The notes: generated by a model not told the origin, from the letters alone. A stretch of DNA of 12,639 nt from DASSFZ01 sp035693785 (GCA_035693785.1 DASSFZ010000505.1:1-12639); one strand, 5' to 3'. Positions 1 to 7,979 are shown, numbered from the stretch's first letter. A program made the numbers and translations.

Positions 1-1197
1 GCGTTCCTGCTTGCGCCTTGGGAAGCGCTCACGCCGCTGTGGGTCGAGCAGTATGCCAACAACCATCCTCTCGATCCGCGCGACGTGACCTTGGTGTACG
101 TCGCCGCCGGCTCCTTCAATCCGTGGCTAGACAACGTCTTCGCGTACTTCGATCGCGGTCCCGTATACCTTGCCGACTATCGGCGGCAGGTCGTCGAGGG
201 CGGTCTCTTTCGCCTGCGACCGGACGGCGAATCGCCGCCTTTATGGCGCGTCGCCGCGCTAGGCGATGCCAGTCTCCCGGCGTTGTCGACGACGCTCGAC
301 GTGATAGCCGAGGGCGAGATCGAGCTGCTGGGCGTCTCGCTCGATCGCACGGCGCTGCAGGCAGGCGACACGGCCCACATCACTCTGGCGATGCGCGCCC
401 CCGTCACGCCGACGCACATCCTGATGCCTTACGCGGACGTCGGCGGGCGCGCTTACCGGTGGACGACCGATTCACGCGTGCTGAGCACGGATTGGCGTCC
501 TGGCGAAGTGATCGTCGAGCGCTACGAGATCGCCCTACCTTTCTCGACGCCGCCGGGCGAATATCCACTGTCGCTCGGCGTCGCCGATCTCACCGAGGGG
601 CGCGACCTCAGACTTCGGAAGTCTGTGGGGATTTCCGAAGTCTCCATGGTCCCGGTCGGCGCGCTGCGCGTCGAGGTCCCTCAACTTGCCCCGGCCGCGC
701 TGAGCTCGCCTGCATGGGCCGATTTTGGGGCGCAGATCGCCCTGGTCGGGGCATCGGCTTCGGGTAACGGGCAGGTGGTCCATGCGGCATCACGCGCATG
801 GACGGAGCCGCTCGTCGTGCGCCCCGGCCAGTCAATACAGGTCTGGCTCGACTGGTTGGGGCAGCGCCAGCCGCTCGACAACTACAAGGTGTTCGTGCAC
901 TTGATCACGCCGGGGGAGCAGCTCGCCGCGCCGCCGGCCGACTTCTACACGCCGCTCGGGGGCGCGTTTCCCACCCATTTGTGGATTCCCAGATGGATCG
1001 AAGGCCAGGGCGTGAGCGATCCGTATACGCTCACGCTACCGCCCGACGTCCCACCGGGCGACTATCTGCTCCAGGCCGGGCTGTACGGATTGACGAGCAA
1101 CCGCCGCGTGTACATCCTCGGAGCGGATGGGAATCTCGCAGGCGACCGCGTCATCCTCGGTCCGGTCACGGTTGCAGGCCAGTCCTCGTCCCCCTGA
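1..1197 (+). CDS. C-terminal part of a membrane glycosyltransferase-like protein (GT39/DUF2723 style), 5' truncated
   Basis: The reading frame is open from base 1 to the TGA at 1195-1197 (398 residues visible), so the start lies outside the window. The first visible residues (AFLLAPWEALTPLWVEQY, then FAYFDRGPVYLADYRRQ at about 52-68) resemble the end of the catalytic membrane part of GT39/DUF2723-type lipid-linked sugar transferases. Two extracytoplasmic beta-sandwich modules follow. The first is at about 105-200 (LDRTALQAGDTAHITLAMRA). The second is at about 265-395 (VRPGQSIQVWLDW, then YKVFVHLI, then PPGDYLLQAGLYG), which is the repeated tail commonly seen on such proteins in Chloroflexota. 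The catalytic half is not visible, so the assignment rests on the tail and is moderate. A palindromic repeat at 610-643 is translated in-frame as residues 204-215, in the linker between the modules. The next gene has its own promoter 16 nt downstream. Confidence 0.6.
   Translation, partial: AFLLAPWEALTPLWVEQYANNHPLDPRDVTLVYVAAGSFNPWLDNVFAYFDRGPVYLADYRRQVVEGGLFRLRPDGESPPLWRVAALGDASLPALSTTLDVIAEGEIELLGVSLDRTALQAGDTAHITLAMRAPVTPTHILMPYADVGGRAYRWTTDSRVLSTDWRPGEVIVERYEIALPFSTPPGEYPLSLGVADLTEGRDLRLRKSVGISEVSMVPVGALRVEVPQLAPAALSSPAWADFGAQIALVGASASGNGQVVHAASRAWTEPLVVRPGQSIQVWLDWLGQRQPLDNYKVFVHLITPGEQLAAPPADFYTPLGGAFPTHLWIPRWIEGQGVSDPYTLTLPPDVPPGDYLLQAGLYGLTSNRRVYILGADGNLAGDRVILGPVTVAGQSSSP
610..643. 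repeat. Palindromic repeat inside the coding sequence
   Basis: The arms AGACTTCGGAA (610-620) and TTCCGAAGTCT (633-643) are perfect 11-bp inverted repeats around a 12-nt loop. The left arm with its next four bases (610-624) is itself a 7+1+7 palindrome. This architecture, a small palindrome followed by an inverted partial copy, is like the repeat at 12275-12309. Here it is read as part of the protein (about LRLRKSVGISEV) without breaking the frame. Confidence 0.7.
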
Positions 1198-1212
1198 GCA
1201 AAGCCGGATCAT

Positions 1213-1241
1213 TTGACCATTGCCTGCAAGCCGTGTATGAT
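1213..1241 (+). promoter_or_regulatory. Sigma-70 type promoter for the bactofilin gene
   Basis: TTGACC (1213-1218), a 17-bp spacer and TATGAT (1236-1241) lie 15 bp after the stop of the upstream gene. Transcription would start at about 1248, leaving a leader of about 35 nt before the GTG at 1283. This argues against the upstream in-frame GTG at 1250, which would be almost leaderless. Confidence 0.75.
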
Positions 1242-1268
1242 GTGACCTCGTGCTCAAATCACTTATTC

Positions 1269-1275
1269 GGAGGAG
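1269..1275 (+). promoter_or_regulatory. Ribosome binding site of the bactofilin gene
   Basis: GGAGGAG lies 7 nt before the GTG at 1283. This strong site decides the start codon and would be coding sequence if translation began at 1250. Confidence 0.8.
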
Positions 1276-1282
1276 ATCCACC

Positions 1283-1744
1283 GTGTTTTCACGCGAGAAA
1301 CCGCAGCAACGACCTGCCGCCGCACCCCCGTCCGCGCCTGCGGGTGGCGCAGCGCGCACGATCGAGACGGTTATCGGCTCGACGGCGCACGTCAAGGGGA
1401 GTATTACCAGCGACGCCGGCATTCGCATCGACGGCATTTTCGAAGGGGAAATCCGGGTCGCAGGCAACTTGATCATCGGCGAGACGGGCAAGGTCATCGC
1501 CGACATCAGCGCTGACAATGTGTCGGTTTCGGGCGCGGCGAAAGGCACCATCGAGGCCGCCGGCCGGCTCGAGATTTTGTCGACGGGTCGCGTGTGGGGC
1601 GACATCACCGTCGCCTCGTTCCTGATCGACGAAGGCGGTTTCTTTCGAGGCCAGTCCATCATGCCCGGCGAGCCTGACATGCCGATGCTCGAACCGCCTA
1701 GCGGCGCGGCAGTCACGCCCGGCGAGGTCATCGACGCACAGTAG
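1283..1744 (+). CDS. Bactofilin (polymer-forming cytoskeletal protein)
   Basis: This is a 153-residue protein of the bactofilin/DUF583 family. These proteins polymerise without nucleotide into filaments, often at the inner face of the membrane, and scaffold cell-shape or envelope enzymes. A flexible Pro/Ala-rich N-terminus (about 8-24) is followed by a beta-helix core at about 28-122. The core shows the expected Gly/Ile/Val periodicity (IGSTAHVKGSI, GIRIDGIFEGEI, GNLIIGETGKVIADI, GRVWGDI, FLIDEGGFFRGQ). A short acidic/Pro tail follows. The GTG at 1283 is chosen because a strong GGAGGAG precedes it and the promoter would place the transcript start next to the alternative GTG at 1250. It has its own promoter and sits between glycan-synthesis genes, which fits an envelope scaffold; no M23 peptidase partner is visible. 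Confidence 0.9.
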   Translation: MFSREKPQQRPAAAPPSAPAGGAARTIETVIGSTAHVKGSITSDAGIRIDGIFEGEIRVAGNLIIGETGKVIADISADNVSVSGAAKGTIEAAGRLEILSTGRVWGDITVASFLIDEGGFFRGQSIMPGEPDMPMLEPPSGAAVTPGEVIDAQ

Positions 1745-1751
1745 ACAAATC

Positions 1752-1762
1752 GTAATTGGTAA
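1752..1762. repeat. Fragment of an AT-rich dispersed repeat
   Basis: The 11 bases GTAATTGGTAA, just after the bactofilin stop, are the exact reverse complement of 10017-10027 inside the repeat between the first two M42 genes. The surrounding bases are AT-rich, unlike their neighbours. It is probably a decayed or partial copy of the same family, but the match is short. Confidence 0.4.
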
Positions 1763-1780
1763 GTAGTTACTGGGAGCATA

Positions 1781-1822
1781 CCCGGCCAACACGGTAGCCT
1801 CAACCGTGGTGATCCAACCGGG
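1781..1822. terminator. Stem-loop between convergent genes, possible two-way terminator
   Basis: The inner stem is CACGGT (1790-1795) with ACCGTG (1803-1808), loop AGCCTCA. The outer stem is CCCGG (1781-1785) with CCGGG (1818-1822), with an asymmetric internal loop between them. It lies between the bactofilin stop (1744) and the end of the oppositely oriented glycosyltransferase (1903). There is no U-tract on either side, so termination is inferred from position and structure only. Confidence 0.4.
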
Positions 1823-1902
1823 CATGACAAACCTTTCACTCGCGCTTCGTGCCATCCGGCATCGTCGCGCCTTTGAGTGACTTGCTGCGAACCGTCCACA
1901 TG

Positions 1903-3399
1903 TTACAAGGCAGCGCGACGCCTGCGCTGCGCACCACGCGCCGGCGCATTGCCGCGCACGCGCGCGATCTCGACCAGCGACCCAATCCCCACACTGCCAA
2001 AGCCCAGCGCGAAGGTCGCCACGAAGGCCGACGTCGTCGGATGGCCGGCTGTCCACAGGACAAGCCCGGCGGCTGCGGCGTACAGCGCCATCCCGATCTC
2101 CAGCCAGGCGAGCAACTCGGCGCGCGGGCGCGAATCAGCGAGCCGGGTAGTGTCCGCGGCGCCTTTCGGCGTGCGGTGAAACTCACCACCCTGCCGGATC
2201 AGGCCGGACAGCACGGCCAGCGCATTGCTGAACGCGATCCCGAAACCGACGACGAGCAGGAGCGGCAGGTAAGATAGCCGTCGAAGCCAGCTCCCGTCGC
2301 CACGGTGGAGCGCCCACTGCGCGACGCCGTGGGCGAATGGCAGCCCCAGTCCACTCAGGCCGAGGAACGCCAACGGTCCTTGCTGAAGACTTGGGCCACC
2401 CATCGCCAGCGGCAGCCACAACAGCACGACCAGTACCATCAACAAGTGCGCCGTGTAACCCGCAAGGTACGCGAAGCCGGCTGCCTTCTGTATGGGCGAC
2501 CACGACGATGCACGCAAGATAGATAGGGCGTGCTTGCGCAGGCACTGCGCGCCGCCCTTCGCCCAGCGCGCGTGCTGAAGCTTGACGGCGCCGATCGACT
2601 CGGGCTCTTCCTGCGGCACCGATACGTCCGGGACGAACACACCGCGCCATCCAGCGAACATGGCGCGGTAGCTGAGATCCATGTCCTCGCACAGTGTATC
2701 GGTGTGCCAGCCGCCGCTGAGCTCGATGCACGACCGGCGCCAGATGCCGGCCGAGCCGTTGAAGATCGTCGGCCAGCCAGATCGATTCCGCGCGAACTGC
2801 TCGACGACGAAATGCCCGTCGACGGCGACGGCCAGAGCACGTGCCAGCGCCGAACGGTGATAGTTCAGGTGCTCCCAGCGCGCCTGCACGAAGCCGATCG
2901 ACGCACTGGCGGAGAAGTACGGCATCAAGCGCCTTAAAAAATCCGGCGCGGGCACGAAGTCGGCGTCGAAAACGGCGACGTATTCGCCGCGCGCCGATTT
3001 CAGTCCATTCGCCAGCGCGCCCGCCTTGTAACCATCTCGGCTCGAGCGATGGATCAGCATCACGTCGATTCCACGTCGCCGATGCGACTCGGCGCGCGCC
3101 CGCGCCATGGCCGTCGTGTCGTCAGTCGAATCGTCAAGCACCTGAATCTGAAGCCGGTGACGCGGCCAGTCGAGGGCGGCCGCCGCGTCGACGATGCGCT
3201 CGGCCACGGCCGGCTCGTTATACAGGGGCAACTGCACTGTGACGACCGGCAAGTCGTATTCGTCTCGCGGCACGGGTGGAAGCGGCGGGCGCGGCGCGCG
3301 GCGGTGACGAAGGCACTGGGCGACGAGCGCCAGCACGTAGACGCCGTATAACCCGAGGGCCGTCGTAGCGATGGCATACAAGACAGTAGCCACGATCAT
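1903..3399 (-). CDS. Processive family 2 glycosyltransferase (cellulose synthase/CslA-like)
   Basis: This 498-residue integral membrane enzyme is predicted to polymerise a beta-linked polysaccharide from nucleotide sugars on the cytoplasmic face. An N-terminal membrane helix (about 3-28) is followed by the GT2 domain, which carries all the hallmark elements. These are QLPLYNE (56-62), LDDSTDDT (88-95), DGYKAGALANGL (122-133), FDADF (144-148), FNGSAGIWR (213-221), the catalytic TLCEDMD (235-241) and QHARW (275-279), a Q-x-x-R-W signature. Four or five membrane helices follow (about 307-333, 343-365, 375-402, 429-451, 457-477), with a cytoplasmic FHRTPKG segment at 407-413. The start is firm because TGA immediately precedes the ATG in frame, though the ribosome site is weak. 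It is closest in pattern to CslA/glucomannan-synthase-like enzymes; the polymer cannot be told. No PilZ domain or BcsB-like partner is visible here. Confidence 0.88.
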   Translation of the reverse strand: MIVATVLYAIATTALGLYGVYVLALVAQCLRHRRAPRPPLPPVPRDEYDLPVVTVQLPLYNEPAVAERIVDAAAALDWPRHRLQIQVLDDSTDDTTAMARARAESHRRRGIDVMLIHRSSRDGYKAGALANGLKSARGEYVAVFDADFVPAPDFLRRLMPYFSASASIGFVQARWEHLNYHRSALARALAVAVDGHFVVEQFARNRSGWPTIFNGSAGIWRRSCIELSGGWHTDTLCEDMDLSYRAMFAGWRGVFVPDVSVPQEEPESIGAVKLQHARWAKGGAQCLRKHALSILRASSWSPIQKAAGFAYLAGYTAHLLMVLVVLLWLPLAMGGPSLQQGPLAFLGLSGLGLPFAHGVAQWALHRGDGSWLRRLSYLPLLLVVGFGIAFSNALAVLSGLIRQGGEFHRTPKGAADTTRLADSRPRAELLAWLEIGMALYAAAAGLVLWTAGHPTTSAFVATFALGFGSVGIGSLVEIARVRGNAPARGAQRRRRAAL

Positions 3400-3427
3400 T
3401 CAGTCTCAACGGCCTTTCGATAAAGGG

Positions 3428-3460
3428 CAACACAAAGCCGCGACGTGTGTCCGTCGCGGC
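3428..3460 (-). terminator. Intrinsic terminator of the adenylate cyclase gene
   Basis: Read on the minus strand, GCCGCGACG (3460-3452), a 6-nt loop and CGTCGCGGC (3445-3437) form a perfect 9-bp GC-rich stem followed by TTTGTGTTG (3436-3428). It lies between the end of the cyclase gene (3503) and the start of the glycosyltransferase (3399). It should limit read-through into that gene, for which I could not find a convincing separate promoter. Confidence 0.7.
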
Positions 3461-3502
3461 CTCCTCAAGCGCCGGGTGCGGCGCGCAGTGGCAGGTGAAA
3501 GC

Positions 3503-5257
3503 CTACTTGAGTCCAAGCACCTCGAACACCGGCTCCGGCTTGCTGTGACCCTTGACCAGCAGCGGCTCGAGCGCATTCACGCGCACGCGATCTTTGACGA
3601 GATCGTATACCGCCTGGCTGATCAAGATTTGATCGTGCCGGGCGTTCTCTTGCAGGCGCCTGGCGTAATTCACGCTGTCGCCGATGGCCGTGTAGTTCTG
3701 CTGCTGCGCGTTGCCGATATTGCCGACCACGGCTTCGCCGACGTTGATGCCGACGCCATAAGACAGGCGCTCGCCGGATGGCACGCGCTCGCGATATTCC
3801 TGGATCGCTTTCTGCGTCGCGATCGCCGCGCGCACGGCGCGTAACGTGTGGTCGGCCTGGTCGAGCGGCGCGTTGAAGAAGCCCATCACGGCGTCGCCCA
3901 TAAATTTGTCGAGCGTGCCTTCTTCGCCGAGCACGGCGTCGGCGGCCAGGCCCAGGTAGGCATTCAAGATCTCGACCAGCTTTTCGGGCTTCAGATTCTC
4001 GCCGAACGTGCTGAAGCCGCGAATGTCGGCGTAGTACGTCGTGATGACGCGGCGCTCGCCTCCGAGCTTCAGCATGCCGGGATCGGACAGCAGTCGCTGC
4101 ACGACGCGCGGCCCGACGTACCGCTGGAACGTCTCCTTGATGAAGCGCTGCTCGGTCAGGTCGTCGATGACGATGGCGACTCCCTGCGTCGTGTGCGCGG
4201 CATCCTTCAGTGGGGAGACGTTCAAACGCCACGAGACAGTTCCGCGCTCGGGCAGCGTCGGCATCATCTCCCGTGCGACGACCGTCTCGTTTGCCTTGAC
4301 CTCGTCGATCAGGGGAGCCAGGTCGTGAGCCGCGCTCAGCGCCGACGTGTAAGGCCGGTTGACGATGTCGCGGGCAGGCACGCCGAAAATGGCCTCGGCG
4401 GCGCGGTTGAAGAGCGTCACACGATCGATCACGTCGGTGGTGACCACGCCCGACGCGATCGAGGCGAATACGTTGTCCATCAGGTTCTTCATCTCGGTGA
4501 TGGCCGCCAGGTTGCGCCGGACGCTCTCGAAGAGGCGCGCGTTTTCGATCGCCAGCGCAGCCTGATTGGCAAACGCGGCCAGCAGATCGCGATCGCGGTC
4601 GGAGAACAAGCCGGTCTTGATGCGGTTGTCGGCGTAGATTACGCCGGTGATGCGATCACGCGCCCGCAGGGGCACGCACAGGATACTGCGCAGGCTGTAG
4701 GCGACGATGCTCTCCTGAGTGGCAAATCGCGGATCGGCCTGGGCGTTCGTGGTGACGACGGCGACGCCCCCCGTCGCAACTTGATGGACGATGGTGCGGC
4801 TCACCTCGAACGACGAGCTGTTGATCGTCTCGCGCTCCATATTGCGAGCGACTCGGAACTCCAACTGGCCGGTGCGTTCGTCGCGCAGCATCAGGAAGCC
4901 GCGCTCGGCCCCCGTCAGCTCGATGATATGATCCATGACCTGGTTGAGCACGTCGTGGAGATCGAGGGTGGAGTTGACGGCCTGGCCGACCTCGTACAGC
5001 GCACGGAGCGCTTCACGCTCGCGGGCCAGCGTGTCGACCATCTGCCGGAACTTAGGCAAGATGCGCTGCATTTCCAGCAGCGACTTCTGCGCCTGCAGCA
5101 CATCGGGGCTGGCGGGCATCTTCGTGAGGGCCGAAGCCTGACGCTCCAGCGCACCCGTCAACGCTTCCAGCATCGACTTCAGATCGGCCTGCGCGGCCGG
5201 CGTCTTCAGGATGAGCGTGATATCGGATGGCGGTCCAAACGAGGATGTGTCGGACAC
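3503..5257 (-). CDS. GAF-PAS class III adenylate cyclase
   Basis: This 584-residue soluble protein is predicted to make cAMP from ATP in response to a GAF/PAS ligand. A helical N-terminus (about 20-95) leads into a GAF domain (about 98-245), a PAS domain (about 255-370) and a class III cyclase domain (about 400-580). The catalytic set looks complete. Metal-binding aspartates are D411 (YYADIRGFSTFGE) and D455 (LDKFMGDAVMGFF). The base-reading lysine is K451, with T523 in NYTAIGDSVN, the Lys/Thr pair of class IIIb (CyaC-like) adenylate cyclases. N530 and R534 lie in VNYARRL. The GTG at 5257 is chosen because GGAG lies 7 nt upstream and a near-consensus promoter lies about 36 nt before that. The frame stays open to 5419 and would add 54 residues starting MSVSSVVILLVATRF, which mimic a signal peptide but would lie upstream of and across the promoter. 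No transmembrane segment remains with the shorter start. Confidence 0.88.
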   Translation of the reverse strand: MSDTSSFGPPSDITLILKTPAAQADLKSMLEALTGALERQASALTKMPASPDVLQAQKSLLEMQRILPKFRQMVDTLAREREALRALYEVGQAVNSTLDLHDVLNQVMDHIIELTGAERGFLMLRDERTGQLEFRVARNMERETINSSSFEVSRTIVHQVATGGVAVVTTNAQADPRFATQESIVAYSLRSILCVPLRARDRITGVIYADNRIKTGLFSDRDRDLLAAFANQAALAIENARLFESVRRNLAAITEMKNLMDNVFASIASGVVTTDVIDRVTLFNRAAEAIFGVPARDIVNRPYTSALSAAHDLAPLIDEVKANETVVAREMMPTLPERGTVSWRLNVSPLKDAAHTTQGVAIVIDDLTEQRFIKETFQRYVGPRVVQRLLSDPGMLKLGGERRVITTYYADIRGFSTFGENLKPEKLVEILNAYLGLAADAVLGEEGTLDKFMGDAVMGFFNAPLDQADHTLRAVRAAIATQKAIQEYRERVPSGERLSYGVGINVGEAVVGNIGNAQQQNYTAIGDSVNYARRLQENARHDQILISQAVYDLVKDRVRVNALEPLLVKGHSKPEPVFEVLGLK

Positions 5258-5264
5258 CTCAGGT

Positions 5265-5268
5265 CTCC
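5265..5268 (-). promoter_or_regulatory. Ribosome binding site deciding the cyclase start
   Basis: On the minus strand GGAG is followed by a 7-nt spacer and the GTG at 5257. No comparable site precedes the upstream alternative at 5419. Confidence 0.65.
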
Positions 5269-5299
5269 ACGAGACGGCCACTTGGCTCGAAGCACGATG

Positions 5300-5328
5300 A
5301 TTATAGTACAACTCGTTGGAGGTGACAA
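5300..5328 (-). promoter_or_regulatory. Sigma-70 type promoter of the adenylate cyclase gene
   Basis: Minus strand: TTGTCA (5328-5323), a 17-bp spacer and a perfect TATAAT (5305-5300). The predicted transcript start is near 5293, giving a leader of about 36 nt before the GTG at 5257. It lies inside what would be coding sequence if translation started at 5419. Confidence 0.8.
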
Positions 5329-5399
5329 ACCGAAGCGGCGTTTTCTCTGCCGCTGAGGCATAGGGCAGACCTGCGAAGCGTGTCGCAACCAAAAGAATT

Positions 5400-5460
5400 A
5401 CCACAGATGACACGGACATATTGAGGGGCCGCCATTTGTGACATCCGTGGAATCCGTGGT
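5400..5460. repeat. Imperfect inverted repeat, ATCCGTGG type
   Basis: The left arm (5400-5416, ACCACAGATGACACGGA) matches the reverse complement of the right arm (5444-5460) at 14 of 17 positions. The right arm itself holds ATCCGTGG twice (5443-5450 and 5452-5459). It sits between the transglutaminase and cyclase genes, just upstream of the cyclase promoter. Similar ATCCGTGG-type intergenic repeats recur in many environmental bacterial genomes; that is general recollection, not a search result. Confidence 0.55.
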
Positions 5461-5462
5461 TA

Positions 5463-5482
5463 AACCGCGTGCTCTACACGCG
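5463..5482 (-). terminator. Possible weak terminator overlapping the transglutaminase stop codon
   Basis: Minus strand: CGCGTG (5482-5477), loop TAGAG containing the TAG stop, then CACGCG (5471-5466) and GTTTAA. The 6-bp stem and short T-run make it only a tentative terminator. Confidence 0.35.
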
Positions 5483-7828
5483 TCGCCTGGGGAAACGTAG
5501 CTGTAGGAAGTCCTTAGGCCGATAAGGCCGAGTCGCGCTGAAGATGCGGCGTTTAAGGCCGGCCCACCACAACCCGAGATGAACCTGGCGCCAGATCGAA
5601 CGCACCCGATCCACACCGCTTTCATCGCGCCCGAAAGTTTCCCGCACGAAGTCAACGGTGATTTCCTGGATTGCGGTTCGGTTGCTGGGAGCCGCCTCGC
5701 CGAGCAGCTCGGCCTGCTCGTACGGCGTTTGATACGCCGTGAGATCGACGCGCAGCCATTTCGCCAGGCGCACGAGCCGGGCATAAGCCCAGCGCGCGCC
5801 ACGCAGGCTGCGCAGGCCGCGGTTTTCGACGACGTAAATCGCTACGCCGGCTATCGCCACGCACACGATCAGCGCGCTGGCGACGAAGAGGATAGCTCCG
5901 GGCAGCCATCTCTGGGCCGCGCTTGTCGCCCCGCTCGAATCGAACACGTCGAGGCCTTCGTCCTCGCCGAGCCGCGAGAGCCGCTCGAGGTCGCGCGCCG
6001 ACGGCGTAGGCGGCAGCGCAGGCTCAGGCAAATCCCCCTCTTTGGCCGGCACAGGCCGATTGATAACAGGCTGCGCTGCCGTCGGCTCGAACTCGACCCA
6101 GCCGTAGCTGGGGAAGTAGACCTCGACCCAGGCATGGGCGTCGCGCTCGCGCACGCGGTAGACCTCGCCAGATGGCTCGTACTCGCCGCGCGCGTAGCCC
6201 ACGGCGACCCGCGCAGGGATCCCCAGCGCACGCGCCATCGTCGCCATTGCAGCGGCGTAGTAGTCACAGTAACCGGCGCGTGACTCGAACAGCACGTAGT
6301 CGACACCGTCTTGTCCTAACTGCGGCCCTTCGATCTTCTCGTTGTAGCCGATGTTACGTCGCAGCCATTGCTCGAGCGCCGCTGCCTGATCGAATGGATT
6401 AGTCGCCTCGGCTTCTGTCACGATCTGCCGGGCAAGGTCCTTCACACGCGGCGAAAAGTCTTCGGGCAACTGGAGATAGCGCTCGACGATCCAGTCTGGA
6501 TAGTCCGTTCCCGCCCCGCGCAGCGTATCCACGTCGGCCGTCGACAAGGACGAGACGACGTCGTAATTGTCGCCCGCGCGAAGCATATCGCGACTCGTCA
6601 CAAACACCGGCTCGACGACGAGCTGTGAGCCGCCCTGGATGCTGCCAGCAGGCATGGCGGCCAGCATCGCATCTGCCTCCGCGTCTCGGTTGAAATATAC
6701 GGGTTGAGCCGCAGAGATCAATAGAGACGTGCGCTGGAAATAGAAAGTGACGGTCTGCCTCACGTTCGAGCGCTGGGCATACGGGACGGCGAGCGGGTCC
6801 GCGCCCGGACGGTACACGTACGAATCCGCAGCCGAGCTGAGCCACCCGTTCGACGTGTACACGTCGTACGTGCCGGCGCGCCAATATCGAGCTAAGGCAT
6901 GCGCGTTATCGGGCGACGGGTGGACGTACACGTCCATCAGCACCGTGTCGCCCAGGGCGCGCGGCCCGGCAAAGCCCAGCGTGCGCCCGAACGGATTCGT
7001 CAGGGGCGGACCTTCGCCCTCCAAGGCAGAGAACACGCGCGTGAAGCCATCTTCGATCGATCGAATAGGCCGGCTAACCTGACGCCACAGCTCGTCGAAC
7101 TGTGGCATGGGCGCGAATTCGGGCACGGCCCAGGCTACGATCATCGCGCACAAGGCGACGATGGAGCTGCCGCGCACGAAAGAGCTGCGCACGTCGCTAT
7201 CGAATCCAATCCGAGCCTGCCGCCATTCGCGCTCGCGCAACATGTAGTGTACGCGCGCCAGATAGAGCAGCATGCCGGCGAGGTACAGGTACAGAAAAAT
7301 GGATAACTGCATCCGGCCGCCGTAATAGTACAGGTTAACCAAGATCACCAGGCCGGGCAGCAGCGCGACGCGGAGTACGCGCACGGTGTGGAAGGTATAC
7401 CACGCGGCAAGATATCCGAGCAGCCAGAAAATCGCCATCATCGACAGCAAGAACATAAAGTTGTCCTTGCCGACGCCGGTCTGCAAGAGCGAAGCGATCC
7501 ATTCTCCGAGGTGGCGCCCGAAAGCGATCAGGCTCTCGCCGAGGGTCGCAGCCTCCTCCGCAGCCGGCAGATAGGCCAGCGAGGCGAACGCGATCCACGC
7601 CACGCCATACGCGCTCGCCAGAAGATGCGCCGACAGCGGGCGGAACCGGCTGCGCGCGAGCAGTGTGCCGAGCAGCAAGGCTGCGAGCGATGTCGGCTGG
7701 AGCCGGTCCAGCCCCGGCGCCCAGTCCGACGACGCCACGGTAAACGCGGCCATGGCCAGTGTGAACGCCAGAAGAAGCAAGATTCCGAAGTCGAGCCTCG
7801 GCTTGGATGGCATCATTTCGTGTTTCAT
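5474..7828 (-). CDS. TgpA-like membrane transglutaminase-domain protein
   Basis: This 784-residue membrane protein has about six or seven N-terminal helices (within 13-236), a large extracytoplasmic region, a transglutaminase-like cysteine-protease fold (about 460-590), one membrane helix (about 642-668) and a C-terminal cytoplasmic DUF4129-like segment with TPYEQAELLGE (about 701-711). The predicted triad is C521 (AGYCDYYAAAMATMARALGIPARVAVGYA), H565 (DAHAWVEVYF) and E581 in WVEFEPT, where Asp is the textbook residue. The family role is envelope peptide or protein modification; the substrate is unknown. TgpA genes often sit next to MoxR ATPase and DUF58 genes, but neither is seen here. The ATG at 7828 is preferred; a TTG at 7837 and ATGs at 7816 and 7813 are also possible because no strong ribosome site is seen. 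A clear promoter lies about 80 nt upstream. Confidence 0.87.
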   Translation of the reverse strand: MKHEMMPSKPRLDFGILLLLAFTLAMAAFTVASSDWAPGLDRLQPTSLAALLLGTLLARSRFRPLSAHLLASAYGVAWIAFASLAYLPAAEEAATLGESLIAFGRHLGEWIASLLQTGVGKDNFMFLLSMMAIFWLLGYLAAWYTFHTVRVLRVALLPGLVILVNLYYYGGRMQLSIFLYLYLAGMLLYLARVHYMLREREWRQARIGFDSDVRSSFVRGSSIVALCAMIVAWAVPEFAPMPQFDELWRQVSRPIRSIEDGFTRVFSALEGEGPPLTNPFGRTLGFAGPRALGDTVLMDVYVHPSPDNAHALARYWRAGTYDVYTSNGWLSSAADSYVYRPGADPLAVPYAQRSNVRQTVTFYFQRTSLLISAAQPVYFNRDAEADAMLAAMPAGSIQGGSQLVVEPVFVTSRDMLRAGDNYDVVSSLSTADVDTLRGAGTDYPDWIVERYLQLPEDFSPRVKDLARQIVTEAEATNPFDQAAALEQWLRRNIGYNEKIEGPQLGQDGVDYVLFESRAGYCDYYAAAMATMARALGIPARVAVGYARGEYEPSGEVYRVRERDAHAWVEVYFPSYGWVEFEPTAAQPVINRPVPAKEGDLPEPALPPTPSARDLERLSRLGEDEGLDVFDSSGATSAAQRWLPGAILFVASALIVCVAIAGVAIYVVENRGLRSLRGARWAYARLVRLAKWLRVDLTAYQTPYEQAELLGEAAPSNRTAIQEITVDFVRETFGRDESGVDRVRSIWRQVHLGLWWAGLKRRIFSATRPYRPKDFLQLRFPRRRV

Positions 7829-7912
7829 CTCGTGCAATTGTCCCGTGACCAGATCGTCACATACCCCCTAAGATACGCATATCCCACCCAAGAGGTTCAG
7901 AACACACAAAGA

Positions 7913-7941
7913 AGTATAACCGTGCTGTGAGCCGAGGTCAA
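7913..7941 (-). promoter_or_regulatory. Sigma-70 type promoter of the transglutaminase gene
   Basis: Minus strand: TTGACC (7941-7936), a 17-bp spacer and TATACT (7918-7913). The predicted transcript start is near 7906, giving a leader of roughly 80 nt. That leader contains a small GTGAC/GTCAC hairpin just before the start codon. The promoter is divergent from the plus-strand one at 7980-8008. Confidence 0.75.
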
Positions 7942-7979
7942 CAGCAAAGACACAGGGTACACGGCGACTGAAAGGCAAG

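Noticed and set aside
1036..1899. 287-residue minus-strand frame opposite the bactofilin gene
   Set aside because: It is antisense to a clear bactofilin with promoter and ribosome site, and has no domain signature of its own.
3848..5356. 502-residue plus-strand reading frame opposite the cyclase gene
   Set aside because: It is exactly antisense to a gene with clear GAF, PAS and cyclase motifs. Its translation has no recognisable domain, as expected from GC-rich codon bias.
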